A stretch of 64,000 nucleotides of DNA, taken from the NCBI GenBank assembly GCA_041987545.1, contig JBHIWH010000005.1, positions 224,940-288,939 of the forward strand. The letters are read 5' to 3'. Positions 42,344 through 49,979 of this stretch are shown here, piece after piece; the first letter of the stretch is position 1, and each line of letters opens with the position of its first letter. The translations under genes and the position numbers were made by a program. The stretch is from JAJRXR01 sp041987545 (lineage in GTDB: Bacteria; Planctomycetota; Phycisphaerae; Phycisphaerales; UBA1924). Below the pieces are notes generated by a model. That model saw only the letters and a list, made by a program, of their open reading frames with translations. It ran no database searches and had not been told where the DNA came from.

Positions 42344-43278
42344 GGCCGCCGTCCCTCGACTCGGGCGAAGCTCCCGCCGGACTCTCGCGCGATCAGGCGC
42401 ATGATCCGCTCGACGTCGTCGGCGTCGTCGCCGTCGAACTCCCCGAACATGATGCAGTGGACCGGGACCCGGGCCCGCCCGTTCATCTCCTTGACCGACT
42501 CGGCGACGTACTCCGGGAAACGCCCGTCGGTCATGAAGTAGATCGCGTCGGGCTGGGGGCGGAGCCGGAAGACCGTCTCGAACGCCCCGAGCGGACGGGT
42601 CCCGCCGTCGGCGATCACACGCTCGATCTGCGAGCGGGCCCAGAGCTTCTTGCGGGTCGTCGCGTCGGTCCACATGCGGCGGTTGCCGATGATGTCCGGC
42701 CCGTCGGAATACATGACGATGAAGAACTCGGCGCTCTCGAGCAGGGCGTCAACCGAGCGGGAGAGCTCGTCCTGGGTCAGCCTCATCCGCGTGGGCCCGT
42801 CGTTGCGCCCGTACGCCATCGAGCCCGAGCGGTCCACGATGTACGCGAACCGGCGGCCCTGGGCCTCGAGCCCGAAGAAGCTCGCTCCCGAGCCGGCGCC
42901 CGTCGCGCCCGAGCCGGGGGCGGACAGGTCGAAGCTCGAGGCCGAGGCGTCCCCGCCGCCCAGGTTCAGCTCCACGCGGGCCAGGTCGGGCGTGATCGAC
43001 TCGGCGCCCGTGACGGCGGCCATGAGCTCGACGGGCGCGGCCTCGGCGCCGCTGACGTCGGGCACGCTCGGGCTGTCCAGCTCCAGCTCGGCGCTCTGCA
43101 GTGAGGACAACTCGACCTCGCTCATGACGGCGAAGTCCACGACCGAGCCCTGCGAGCCGCCGGCGTCGGCGTTCTCGTACCGGACGGTCCACAGCGACGC
43201 GACCGCCCAGAGCACGAGGTGGAGGACGAGGCTGATGCCCGCGCCGACGACCGTCGCGCGGCGGAGGAGGCGCCACAT
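42340..43278 (-). CDS. TonB-like anchored VWA domain protein, first gene of the ExbBD operon
   Basis: A 312-residue single-pass protein. ATG 43278 is chosen over the TTG at 43395 because GGGAG lies 4 nt upstream and the protein then begins with a short basic tail and the helix ISLVLHLVLWAV. That helix has Ser16-xxx-His20, the same spacing and numbering as the essential Ser16/His20 pair of E. coli TonB, the contact to ExbB/ExbD. A Gly/Ser/Ala linker is followed by a VWA domain with the MIDAS motif D149-x-S151-x-S153 (YIVDRSGSMAYG) and the late DGGT and MTDGRF. Energised metal-dependent ligand binding is inferred. Confidence 0.88.
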   Translation of the reverse strand: MWRLLRRATVVGAGISLVLHLVLWAVASLWTVRYENADAGGSQGSVVDFAVMSEVELSSLQSAELELDSPSVPDVSGAEAAPVELMAAVTGAESITPDLARVELNLGGGDASASSFDLSAPGSGATGAGSGASFFGLEAQGRRFAYIVDRSGSMAYGRNDGPTRMRLTQDELSRSVDALLESAEFFIVMYSDGPDIIGNRRMWTDATTRKKLWARSQIERVIADGGTRPLGAFETVFRLRPQPDAIYFMTDGRFPEYVAESVKEMNGRARVPVHCIMFGEFDGDDADDVERIMRLIARESGGSFARVEGRRP

Positions 43279-43575
43279 GGTCTCCCTGGGGCGGCCCGGG
43301 GCGGTGGCCTCGGCGCCCAGCTCCCAGCCGACGCTGCCGGCCCCCGCCTCTCGCGGTGTCGTGGCGCCGTGCCCGTTCACTGACGCATCGTACAAGGGGG
43401 CCGGCTCCTCCGTTCCAGGCCGGGATCACGCATCCCGCGTGGGTGTGTTCGCACGCTTCGCCCGCGGGTTCGCCCCCAACGCCGACCCGGCTTGACCGGG
43501 CCCGGGCGGTCACGTTCAATGCCCGAACGGGTCGCCCGGATGGGCGGCCGGGCCCACCCGGGAGACGACAGGGCG

Positions 43576-44349
43576 ATGAGCACGACCGACGCCGCGACCG
43601 AATCGAGCCCGGCCGGGCGGGGCGCCTGGACGCCCGGAACGCCGCCCTCCAGGGTGCTCCTGAAGCTCTCGGGCGAGGCGTTCTGCTCGCCGGGCGGGTT
43701 CGGGATTGACGCGGGCGAGCTGGCGCTGATCGCCCAGCAGATCCGGGACGCGGCCTCGACGGGGGCCCAGATCGCGGTGGTCGTGGGCGGGGGCAACATC
43801 ATCCGCGGCGCCGAGCTGGCCGAGGCGGGCGACATCCAGCAGTCCACGGCCGACTACATGGGAATGCTGGGCACGGTGATCAACGCCCTCGCGCTCCGTG
43901 AGAAGCTGGTGACCCTGGGCGTGGACTCGCGTGTGCAGTCGGCGTTGGAGATCAAGGCGGTCGCCGAGCCCTTTATCCGGGGCCGGGCGCTGCGTCACCT
44001 GGAGAAGGGGCGCGTCGTGATCCTGGCGGCGGGCACGGGCAACCCGTTCTTCACGACCGACACATGCGCGGCGTTGCGGGCGACCGAGCTCGAGTGCGAC
44101 GTGCTGCTCAAGGCGACGAAGGTCGATGGCGTGTACAGCGCCGATCCCAAGAAGGACCCGTCGGCGACCCGGTACGACCGGCTGAAGTTCAACGACGCGC
44201 TGTCGCGGAACCTGCGGGTGATGGACATGACGGCCCTGGCCATGTGCCAGGAGCACGACATCCCCGTCCTGGTCTTCGACTTCAAGAAAGAAGGCGCCAT
44301 CGGCTCGGTCATCCGGGGCGAGTCGATCGGGACGCTGCTGACGACCTAG
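43576..44349 (+). CDS. pyrH: UMP kinase
   Basis: A 257-residue bacterial UMP kinase (amino acid kinase fold), which phosphorylates UMP to UDP. VLLKLSGEAFCSPGGFGID is the family N-terminus, VVGGGNIIRG holds the phosphate loop, and LLKATKVDGVYSADPKKDP and FDFKKEGAIGSVIRGE close the fold. About 25 Ser/Thr/Pro-rich residues precede the core. ATG 43576 is used; a longer open frame exists upstream. It is followed by frr, the common pyrH-frr order. Confidence 0.96.
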   Translation: MSTTDAATESSPAGRGAWTPGTPPSRVLLKLSGEAFCSPGGFGIDAGELALIAQQIRDAASTGAQIAVVVGGGNIIRGAELAEAGDIQQSTADYMGMLGTVINALALREKLVTLGVDSRVQSALEIKAVAEPFIRGRALRHLEKGRVVILAAGTGNPFFTTDTCAALRATELECDVLLKATKVDGVYSADPKKDPSATRYDRLKFNDALSRNLRVMDMTALAMCQEHDIPVLVFDFKKEGAIGSVIRGESIGTLLTT

Positions 44350-44438
44350 ATCGCCCTTGCCGCGCCACGCCGGCCCGCGCGGGCGGGCGCGTATGATCGG
44401 AGCCGGGCGCCGAGGCCCGGGCGACGGAGATTCAGCCG

Positions 44439-45011
44439 ATGAGCACCGACCCCGACACGATCCTCCTCGAGGCCGAGGACCACATGAACAAGGCCCTGGA
44501 CTACCTCAAGACCGAGCTCCGGGGCATCCGGACGGGGCGGGCGTCCACGGGCCTGGTCGAGTACGTGAAGGTGGACTACTACGGCTCGCCCACGGACCTG
44601 AAGTCCCTGGCCGCGATCTCCACGCCCGAGGCGACGCAGATCTTCATCAAGCCCTTCGACGCCGGCTCGATTAGCGCGATCAAGACCGCGATCGAGGGCG
44701 CGGGCCTGGGGCTCAACCCGCAGGTCGAGGACAAGGCGCTGCGGATCACCGTCCCCGCGCTCAGCCAGGACCGGCGCAAGCAGCTGGTCGCGCAGGCCAA
44801 GAAGCACGGCGAGGAGCAGAAGGTCGTCGTCCGCAACGCCAGGCGGGACGCGAACAAGGCGGCCGACTCGCTGGCCAAGCAGGACGGGCAGCACTTCTCC
44901 GAGGACGAGATCAAGACCCTCAAGGACGAGATCCAGGAGCTGGTCAAGAAGTACGAGGCGCAGATCGACGAGTCGGTCGAGCACAAGTCGACCGAGGTGC
45001 TCGAGGTCTGA
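44439..45011 (+). CDS. frr: Ribosome recycling factor
   Basis: A 190-residue RRF, which with EF-G splits post-termination ribosomes. Family strings: the helix MNKALDYLKTELRGIRTGRAST, EYVKVDYYGSPTDLKSLAAIS, and LSQDRRKQLVAQAKKHGEE...VRNARRD. Length is normal (185). GGAG lies 10 nt before the start. It follows pyrH by 89 nt and ends convergent with the zincin gene at 45060. Confidence 0.98.
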   Translation: MSTDPDTILLEAEDHMNKALDYLKTELRGIRTGRASTGLVEYVKVDYYGSPTDLKSLAAISTPEATQIFIKPFDAGSISAIKTAIEGAGLGLNPQVEDKALRITVPALSQDRRKQLVAQAKKHGEEQKVVVRNARRDANKAADSLAKQDGQHFSEDEIKTLKDEIQELVKKYEAQIDESVEHKSTEVLEV

Positions 45012-45059
45012 GCCGGCCGCCGCGGCCGTTCGGGCGCCGACGCGGTTCACAGTTGACAT

Positions 45060-45464
45060 TCAGGCGTAGCCCAGCTCGTCGAGGTCGTCCTCGTCGAGCC
45101 CCATCTCGTGCCCGATCTCGTGCAGGATCGTGATGCGGATCTGCTCGAGCACCTCGTCCTCGCCCGCGTGCCAGCCGCCGGCCTCGAGCAGGATGCCGAC
45201 CCGGAACAGGTGGATCTGGCTGGTCGGGACGCCGTCCAGCTCGACCGATCGCTCCGTGATCGCGAGGCCGGTGTGCAGCCCGCACAGCCCCTCGACCTCG
45301 TCCCGGTCGGCGGGGTCGATCCCCAGGTCGCGGAGCACGGCCTCGTCGGGGAGGTCCTCGACGATGATCGGAGACTCGTCGAGCACGGCGCGGACGTGCG
45401 GGGGCAGCGCGTCGATGACACGCTCGACCAGGACGTCGAACCGGTCCCGCTCCTCGGGGCTCAC
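45060..45464 (-). CDS. Small zincin-like metallopeptidase family protein
   Basis: A 134-residue protein of the possible metallopeptidase family (formerly DUF1025, zincin fold). HEIGHEMGLDEDDLDELGY gives HExxHxxGxxxxD, with the acidic tail typical of the family. The start GTG 45464 overlaps the stop of the upstream gene (GTGA), so it is coupled to the zinc-ribbon membrane protein. Substrates of this family are unknown. Confidence 0.88.
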   Translation of the reverse strand: MSPEERDRFDVLVERVIDALPPHVRAVLDESPIIVEDLPDEAVLRDLGIDPADRDEVEGLCGLHTGLAITERSVELDGVPTSQIHLFRVGILLEAGGWHAGEDEVLEQIRITILHEIGHEMGLDEDDLDELGYA

Positions 45465-46351
45465 CGGGCGCCCCCCCGCTCGTCGTCGAGCACGTCCGTG
45501 ATCCCGATCCCGGGGATGCGGATGATCGGGCGGAGGCGGAGGCAGTCGATCAGGATGCCGAAGAGCCCGATCGTGAACAGGACCGAGCCGGCGGCGACGA
45601 GGCTGACCTCGGTCCAGTGCAGGGCCCGCCCGATCGGCCCGCGGACGCCGAAGTCGATCAGGTGCAGCACGTCGCCGACCGCGGCGATCGCCAGCGGCGC
45701 GACGAGCGCGAGCAGCGACTGTCGGTCCACGCGGCCGGTCCGGATGACGATCGACCGCATCGCCAGGGCCCGGGCATTGGGCTGCACGCCGAGGATGGCG
45801 ACGACCAGCATCGCGCCCAGCGCCAGGCGGGCGCCGACCCGCTCGGCGGTCATGCCGTCCTGCCCGAGCACGGGCAGCGAGACGCCGGCGTCGATCTTGG
45901 CGTAGAGGACCCACAGCAGGATCGCGATCGGGATGTGCGCCAGGACGCCGACCGCCGCGCGCAGCCGGAGCCCGGCCGGGACCTTCGCGTGCGGGCGGAT
46001 GAAGACGGCGGCGCCCGCGCCGGAGAGGACCGCGGCGGCGATGACCACCCACGGCGCCCACGAGGGCGCCCACGAGATCCTGGCCGCGGAGAACGTCAAC
46101 TCTTCCAGCCGGATCGACCAGGCGGCCAGGGCGCCCACGAGCGCGGCGGCCGACCAGAGGACCATGCCCCACGCGGTCAGGCCCGGGCGGGTCAGGGGCG
46201 CGAGCTCCTCGGCCTTCGGGTCCACGATCGCCAGCAGCGTCGCCCGGACGGGCAGGCGGCATTCCGGGCACATCGCCCGGATCGAGAGCCCGCGCAGGTT
46301 GTACCCGCACCCGACGCAGGGCAGGTCGCCGGTCAGCTCGGTCGCGAGCAC
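45461..46351 (-). CDS. Zinc-ribbon membrane protein (CxxCGYNLRGL type)
   Basis: A 296-residue protein with an N-terminal zinc ribbon, CVGCGYNLRGL...CPECRLPV (residues 12-34), a form frequent in planctomycete membrane proteins, then about six to seven hydrophobic segments. No enzyme motif is seen. It shares a 4-nt overlap with the downstream zincin gene and is divergent from moxR. Function unknown; the ribbon probably sits in the cytoplasm. Confidence 0.75.
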   Translation of the reverse strand: MLATELTGDLPCVGCGYNLRGLSIRAMCPECRLPVRATLLAIVDPKAEELAPLTRPGLTAWGMVLWSAAALVGALAAWSIRLEELTFSAARISWAPSWAPWVVIAAAVLSGAGAAVFIRPHAKVPAGLRLRAAVGVLAHIPIAILLWVLYAKIDAGVSLPVLGQDGMTAERVGARLALGAMLVVAILGVQPNARALAMRSIVIRTGRVDRQSLLALVAPLAIAAVGDVLHLIDFGVRGPIGRALHWTEVSLVAAGSVLFTIGLFGILIDCLRLRPIIRIPGIGITDVLDDERGGAR

Positions 46352-46493
46352 GCCCGCGCCCCGATCGCCCGCGCTACCGCGACCTGGCTTCGGATTGCGT
46401 TGATCCTCGTCCGTGTCCAGACCCTCCCGGCGCCTCCGAGCCCGGGGCGCCGCGGCCGCGATCGTACCTCCGGGGGATGCCGGCGCGGCGGCA

Positions 46494-46499
46494 TATACT
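46494..46499 (+). promoter_or_regulatory. Candidate -10 box upstream of moxR
   Basis: TATACT in an otherwise GC-rich stretch is a good -10 hexamer; the matching -35 region is weak. Transcription would start near 46506, downstream of the possible ATG 46477, which supports 46567 as the moxR start. Confidence 0.35.
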
Positions 46500-46566
46500 C
46501 GGGCGTCTGATCGGTCCGACGCAACCTCGCCCTGGACAGGGCGTATCAGCCCCCGCCAGGGACGCG

Positions 46567-47496
46567 ATGCAAGAGCAGATCCAGCGATTGCGAGACAACG
46601 TCTCCGAGGTCTTCCTCGGGAACCCGACCGCCGTCGATCGTCTGATCTGCTGCCTGCTGGCCCGCGGCCACGCCCTGATCGAGGACGTGCCGGGCGTGGG
46701 CAAGACGGTGCTCGCCTCGGCGATCGCCCGCTCCGTGGACTGCCCCTTCAACCGGATCCAGCTCACGCCGGACATGCTGCCCGCGGACATCCTGGGCGTG
46801 ACGATCTTCGACCGGGAGTCCGGGCGGTTCGAGTTCAAGCGGGGGCCGATCTTCACGAGCATCCTGCTGGCCGACGAGATCAACCGGGCCACGCCCCGGA
46901 CGCAGACGGCCCTGCTGGAGGCGATGAACGAGGGCAGCGTGTCGATCGACGGGGCGGCTCACCAGCTGGGTCCGCCGTTCATGGTGCTCGCGACGCAGAA
47001 CCCGTACGAGTTCGAGGGCACGTACCTGCTGCCCGAGAACCAGCTGGACCGGTTCCTGATGCGGATCAGCCTGGGTTACCCGCCCCCGGAGGTCGAGGCG
47101 CGGCTCCTGGAGCTGCGCCCGGCGCAGAACCGTCTGGTGGGGCTCGAGCCGGTGCTGCACGCCGACGACGTGCTCGCGCTGCAGGACGCCGTGGACGCCG
47201 TCCGCGTGGACGAGTCGCTCCGGGCGTACGTCGTCGAGTTGGCGACGGCGACGCGCGAGCACCCCGAGGTGCAGGTCGGGCTCTCGCCCCGCGGGGCCCT
47301 CGCCCTGACGCAGGCGGCGCGGGCGGCGGCGGTCATGGACGGGCGGGACTACGTCGTCCCCGACGACATCTTCGAGCTGGTCATCCCCGTGTGCGCGCAT
47401 CGGGTGATCACGAGGACGTACTCCTCGGGCAGCGGCGCGGACGGCGCCGCCGAGATCCTCGACGCCGTCGTCGAGTCGCTGACCAGCCCGGCGTGA
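46567..47496 (+). CDS. MoxR family AAA+ ATPase
   Basis: A 309-residue AAA+ ATPase of the MoxR family, chaperone-like ATPases that load metals or remodel VWA-protein complexes. Walker A EDVPGVGKT (39-47), Walker B LLADEINR (Asp103, Glu104), sensor 1 VLATQNP and the C-terminal lid SPRGALALTQAARAAA are clear. ATG 46567 with AGGGA upstream is the family-like start. The usual DUF58/VWA partners do not follow; the nearest VWA protein is the TonB-like one starting at 43278 on the other strand. Confidence 0.92.
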   Translation: MQEQIQRLRDNVSEVFLGNPTAVDRLICCLLARGHALIEDVPGVGKTVLASAIARSVDCPFNRIQLTPDMLPADILGVTIFDRESGRFEFKRGPIFTSILLADEINRATPRTQTALLEAMNEGSVSIDGAAHQLGPPFMVLATQNPYEFEGTYLLPENQLDRFLMRISLGYPPPEVEARLLELRPAQNRLVGLEPVLHADDVLALQDAVDAVRVDESLRAYVVELATATREHPEVQVGLSPRGALALTQAARAAAVMDGRDYVVPDDIFELVIPVCAHRVITRTYSSGSGADGAAEILDAVVESLTSPA

Positions 47497-47536
47497 CGCC
47501 CCTCCCGGGCGGGCGCGCAAGAACGGAGGCCAAGCC

Positions 47537-49009
47537 GTGAGACGACACCGATCCCAGAGTCGAGCCCTGCTGCTTGCGCTGGCGGGCGTGGGCGTGCTCG
47601 CCTGCCCCGCCGCGGCCCAGGACGGCGGGCCGGGCCCGGCCGTGCGCCTGGAGCGGGCGGTCGTCGAGGGCGACCTCGCGTCGGCCGAGAAGGCCCTGTC
47701 GGACCTGTGGGACGCCGACCGGGACAAGGCCAAGGAGATGGCCTGGACGCTGCTGACCCGGGGCGCCGAGGACCAGCGCCCGATCGCGTCGGCCTCGTTC
47801 GCCGCCCACGCGAGCGCCGAGGAGATCCAGCAAGTCGTCGGCGCGCTGAACCAGAACCGATTCCAGGACGCGCGGGTGCTGCTGGCTCGGAGCCTGGGGG
47901 ACCGCTCGGGCGCCGAGGCGATCGACGCGGCGATGCAGCTCGCCCAGGACCGCGACGCGCTCGTCCGGGCCGCGGCCTACCGGTCCCTGGCCGACCTCGG
48001 GCACGTGCCCTCGGTCGAGCTGTACGTCCGCAAGATGCAGGCGCCCCCGTCCGAGACGCTCCGGTACCGGGGCGACGACGGGGATATCGAGCAGATGGCG
48101 ATGTACGGCGCCTTCAAGGCCCTCACGGGCCAGCGCCCGCTCAGCAACGGCGAGGCGATCCAGTGGGTCAAGAACAACCGCCGACGCCTCGGCCAGCTCA
48201 AGCCCCCCAAGCCATCCGACCCGGCGACAGACTGGGTCTACGGCCACGTCAGCTCGACGCGGGGGCGAGCCGGGCAGGGCGGGGACGCCGCGACGCTCGA
48301 GACCCCGAGCTTCAAGGTCATCTTCGACATGGGGACGCGGGTCAAGCCGAACATGGCCGACCAGGAGTTCGACCTGTCGGAGCTGTCGAAGAACCTGGAG
48401 TCCTGCGCCGAGGCCGCGACGCGGGCGGCCGAGCCGATCTTCGGGAAGGCCAACCTGCCCCCGATCCGCCTGACGCTGGCGACAGAGCAGACGATCGCCA
48501 AGTCGGGCGGGCCGAGCCGCGGGTACGCCGGCTTCGCGTCGGGCAACAAGATCGTGGTGCGATTCGACAACTGGCCCGTGCTCAAGGCGACGCTGACGCA
48601 CGAGTACGTGCACATCATCCACCAGTCGCACTACGAGGACCAGCCCCGCTGGCTGGCCGAGGGGATCGCCGAGAGCCTATTCAAGTCCGCCCAGCGGACC
48701 AGCTGGCCCGGCGCCGACGCGCAGTCGGTCGCCCGCCTGGGCGACGAGCTGAACCGGGGCCTGGTCTCGGAGGTCCTCAAGTGGGACGTCTCGGGCTCGA
48801 CCAACGAGGACCCGAACCTGTACGCGCGGGCGCACGCCGTCGTGGACTACCTGCGGTTCGGGCCGTTCCCGGCCGCCGACGCGCGGCTGGCCGAGCTGAT
48901 GGGACGCCTGTCCCGCAGCGAGCACCCACGCCGCGCGATCGAGGCGCTGTACGGCCCGCTGCACGAGCTGGACGCGGGCATCCGGGCCTGGGTCCGCGGC
49001 GAAGGCTAG
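47537..49009 (+). CDS. Secreted gluzincin peptidase-like protein (DUF1570 / peptidase MA-like)
   Basis: A 490-residue exported protein, starting at GTG 47537 with GGAGG 8 nt upstream and a signal peptide (LLLALAGVGVLACPAAAQ). Residues 30-210 are helical repeats. The C-terminal part holds HEYVH (355-359) and, about 19 residues on, WLAEGIAE, the gluzincin pattern HExxH...E of peptidase MA-like/DUF1570 proteins common in planctomycetes. It lies 40 nt after moxR in the same direction and may be its operon partner. Substrate unknown. Confidence 0.8.
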   Translation: MRRHRSQSRALLLALAGVGVLACPAAAQDGGPGPAVRLERAVVEGDLASAEKALSDLWDADRDKAKEMAWTLLTRGAEDQRPIASASFAAHASAEEIQQVVGALNQNRFQDARVLLARSLGDRSGAEAIDAAMQLAQDRDALVRAAAYRSLADLGHVPSVELYVRKMQAPPSETLRYRGDDGDIEQMAMYGAFKALTGQRPLSNGEAIQWVKNNRRRLGQLKPPKPSDPATDWVYGHVSSTRGRAGQGGDAATLETPSFKVIFDMGTRVKPNMADQEFDLSELSKNLESCAEAATRAAEPIFGKANLPPIRLTLATEQTIAKSGGPSRGYAGFASGNKIVVRFDNWPVLKATLTHEYVHIIHQSHYEDQPRWLAEGIAESLFKSAQRTSWPGADAQSVARLGDELNRGLVSEVLKWDVSGSTNEDPNLYARAHAVVDYLRFGPFPAADARLAELMGRLSRSEHPRRAIEALYGPLHELDAGIRAWVRGEG

Positions 49010-49056
49010 AACACGCCCGAAGCACGCTTGCCCCACGACAGCCTCAAGGAGACGCC

Positions 49057-49263
49057 ATGCCCCGCCTGGTCCGACACGACGCCGACGGCCCCATCCGCAT
49101 CGACCCGCAGGACAAGCCGGTGTTCGTGTGCGGGTGCGGGCTGACCAAGAACTTCCCGTTCTGCGACGGGACGCACAAGGCGTGCAAAGACGAGACGCCG
49201 GGCGTGGTGTCGGTCTACGACACGGAGCGGGAGCGGGTTATCGAGGAGCGGGCGGAGGAGTGA
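49057..49263 (+). CDS. CDGSH iron-sulfur domain protein
   Basis: A 68-residue protein consisting of one CDGSH domain: CGCGLTKNFPFCDGTH gives CxC, then CDGxH, which hold a 2Fe-2S cluster by three Cys and one His. Such proteins act in electron transfer or cluster transfer in bacteria. AAGGAG lies 6 nt before ATG. It follows the DUF1570-like gene by 47 nt. Confidence 0.92.
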   Translation: MPRLVRHDADGPIRIDPQDKPVFVCGCGLTKNFPFCDGTHKACKDETPGVVSVYDTERERVIEERAEE

Positions 49264-49264
49264 G

Positions 49265-49975
49265 TCAGTCTTCTGGCTCGGTTCCACACTCGGGGCAGGC
49301 CGCGTCCGGCGCCAACCCAGCGCGATCGTACCAACACTTGGGGCAAGCGTTGGCCGGCAAGCGTGTCGATCGATAGAGGATGTACGGCAACACGAACAGC
49401 ACGGCTACGCCCGCCGAGACGCCGATTCTCGGCAATGCCCTTCGGAACAACGACTCGCTCCTGGGCATCGGATATTGCGCCATCCAAGCAAACTGCGCCT
49501 GAGCGCGGTGAGGAAAGGCGAGACCTCCGTACTTTCTCGGCGGCACAATAAACTCTGGGAGCGGCGGATCAATCTCCGTTGCGTTCACCGGCACGATCAC
49601 CCCGGCCCTCAACACCGCCGCCGAATCGATCGAGTCGATCTCCGACCACAGCACGTACTCTTCCGCTTCCGGATCAAAGGAAAGCACACTGGCTACCCAG
49701 CGTTTTTCGAGCACTGGCTCGCCCCGCGAGCCAGTCGCGGACCTGATCTGCTCTTGAACGTAGACGGTAAGCCAAGCGTACCCGTGCTCTGCAGCGACTT
49801 GATGGCTTAGGGGCCCTTGGCCGTTGCCGTTACGCACAAACTGGTTCGGAATCGGTGCGCGAGGAGGACGCCACGCCGCAAGCAGCGACAAGCCGGTCCC
49901 TACACCGAAGACCAAGAGGACAAGCCATATTGATCGTCGCAATGCCGCGACAGCCTGTCTGCGTGAGGCCTTCAT
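49265..49975 (-). CDS. Membrane protein with C-terminal zinc ribbon, lower GC
   Basis: A 236-residue protein with an N-terminal membrane helix (SIWLVLLVFGVGTGLSLLAAW), an outer domain of about 130 residues, a second helix (IGVSAGVAVLFVLPYILY) and a C-terminal zinc ribbon CPKCWYDRAG...CPECG. The ribbon resembles the CxxCGYNLRG type of the protein at 45461-46351. Codon use is visibly less GC-biased than in the neighbours, with many A/T third positions, which suggests recent acquisition or weak expression. Function unknown. Confidence 0.75.
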   Translation of the reverse strand: MKASRRQAVAALRRSIWLVLLVFGVGTGLSLLAAWRPPRAPIPNQFVRNGNGQGPLSHQVAAEHGYAWLTVYVQEQIRSATGSRGEPVLEKRWVASVLSFDPEAEEYVLWSEIDSIDSAAVLRAGVIVPVNATEIDPPLPEFIVPPRKYGGLAFPHRAQAQFAWMAQYPMPRSESLFRRALPRIGVSAGVAVLFVLPYILYRSTRLPANACPKCWYDRAGLAPDAACPECGTEPED

Positions 49976-49979
49976 CGCC

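Noticed and set aside
43279..43395. TTG 43395 as the start of the VWA protein
   Set aside because: No ribosome site precedes it and it adds 39 low-complexity residues; ATG 43278 has GGGAG at 4 nt and gives the TonB-like short N-terminus.
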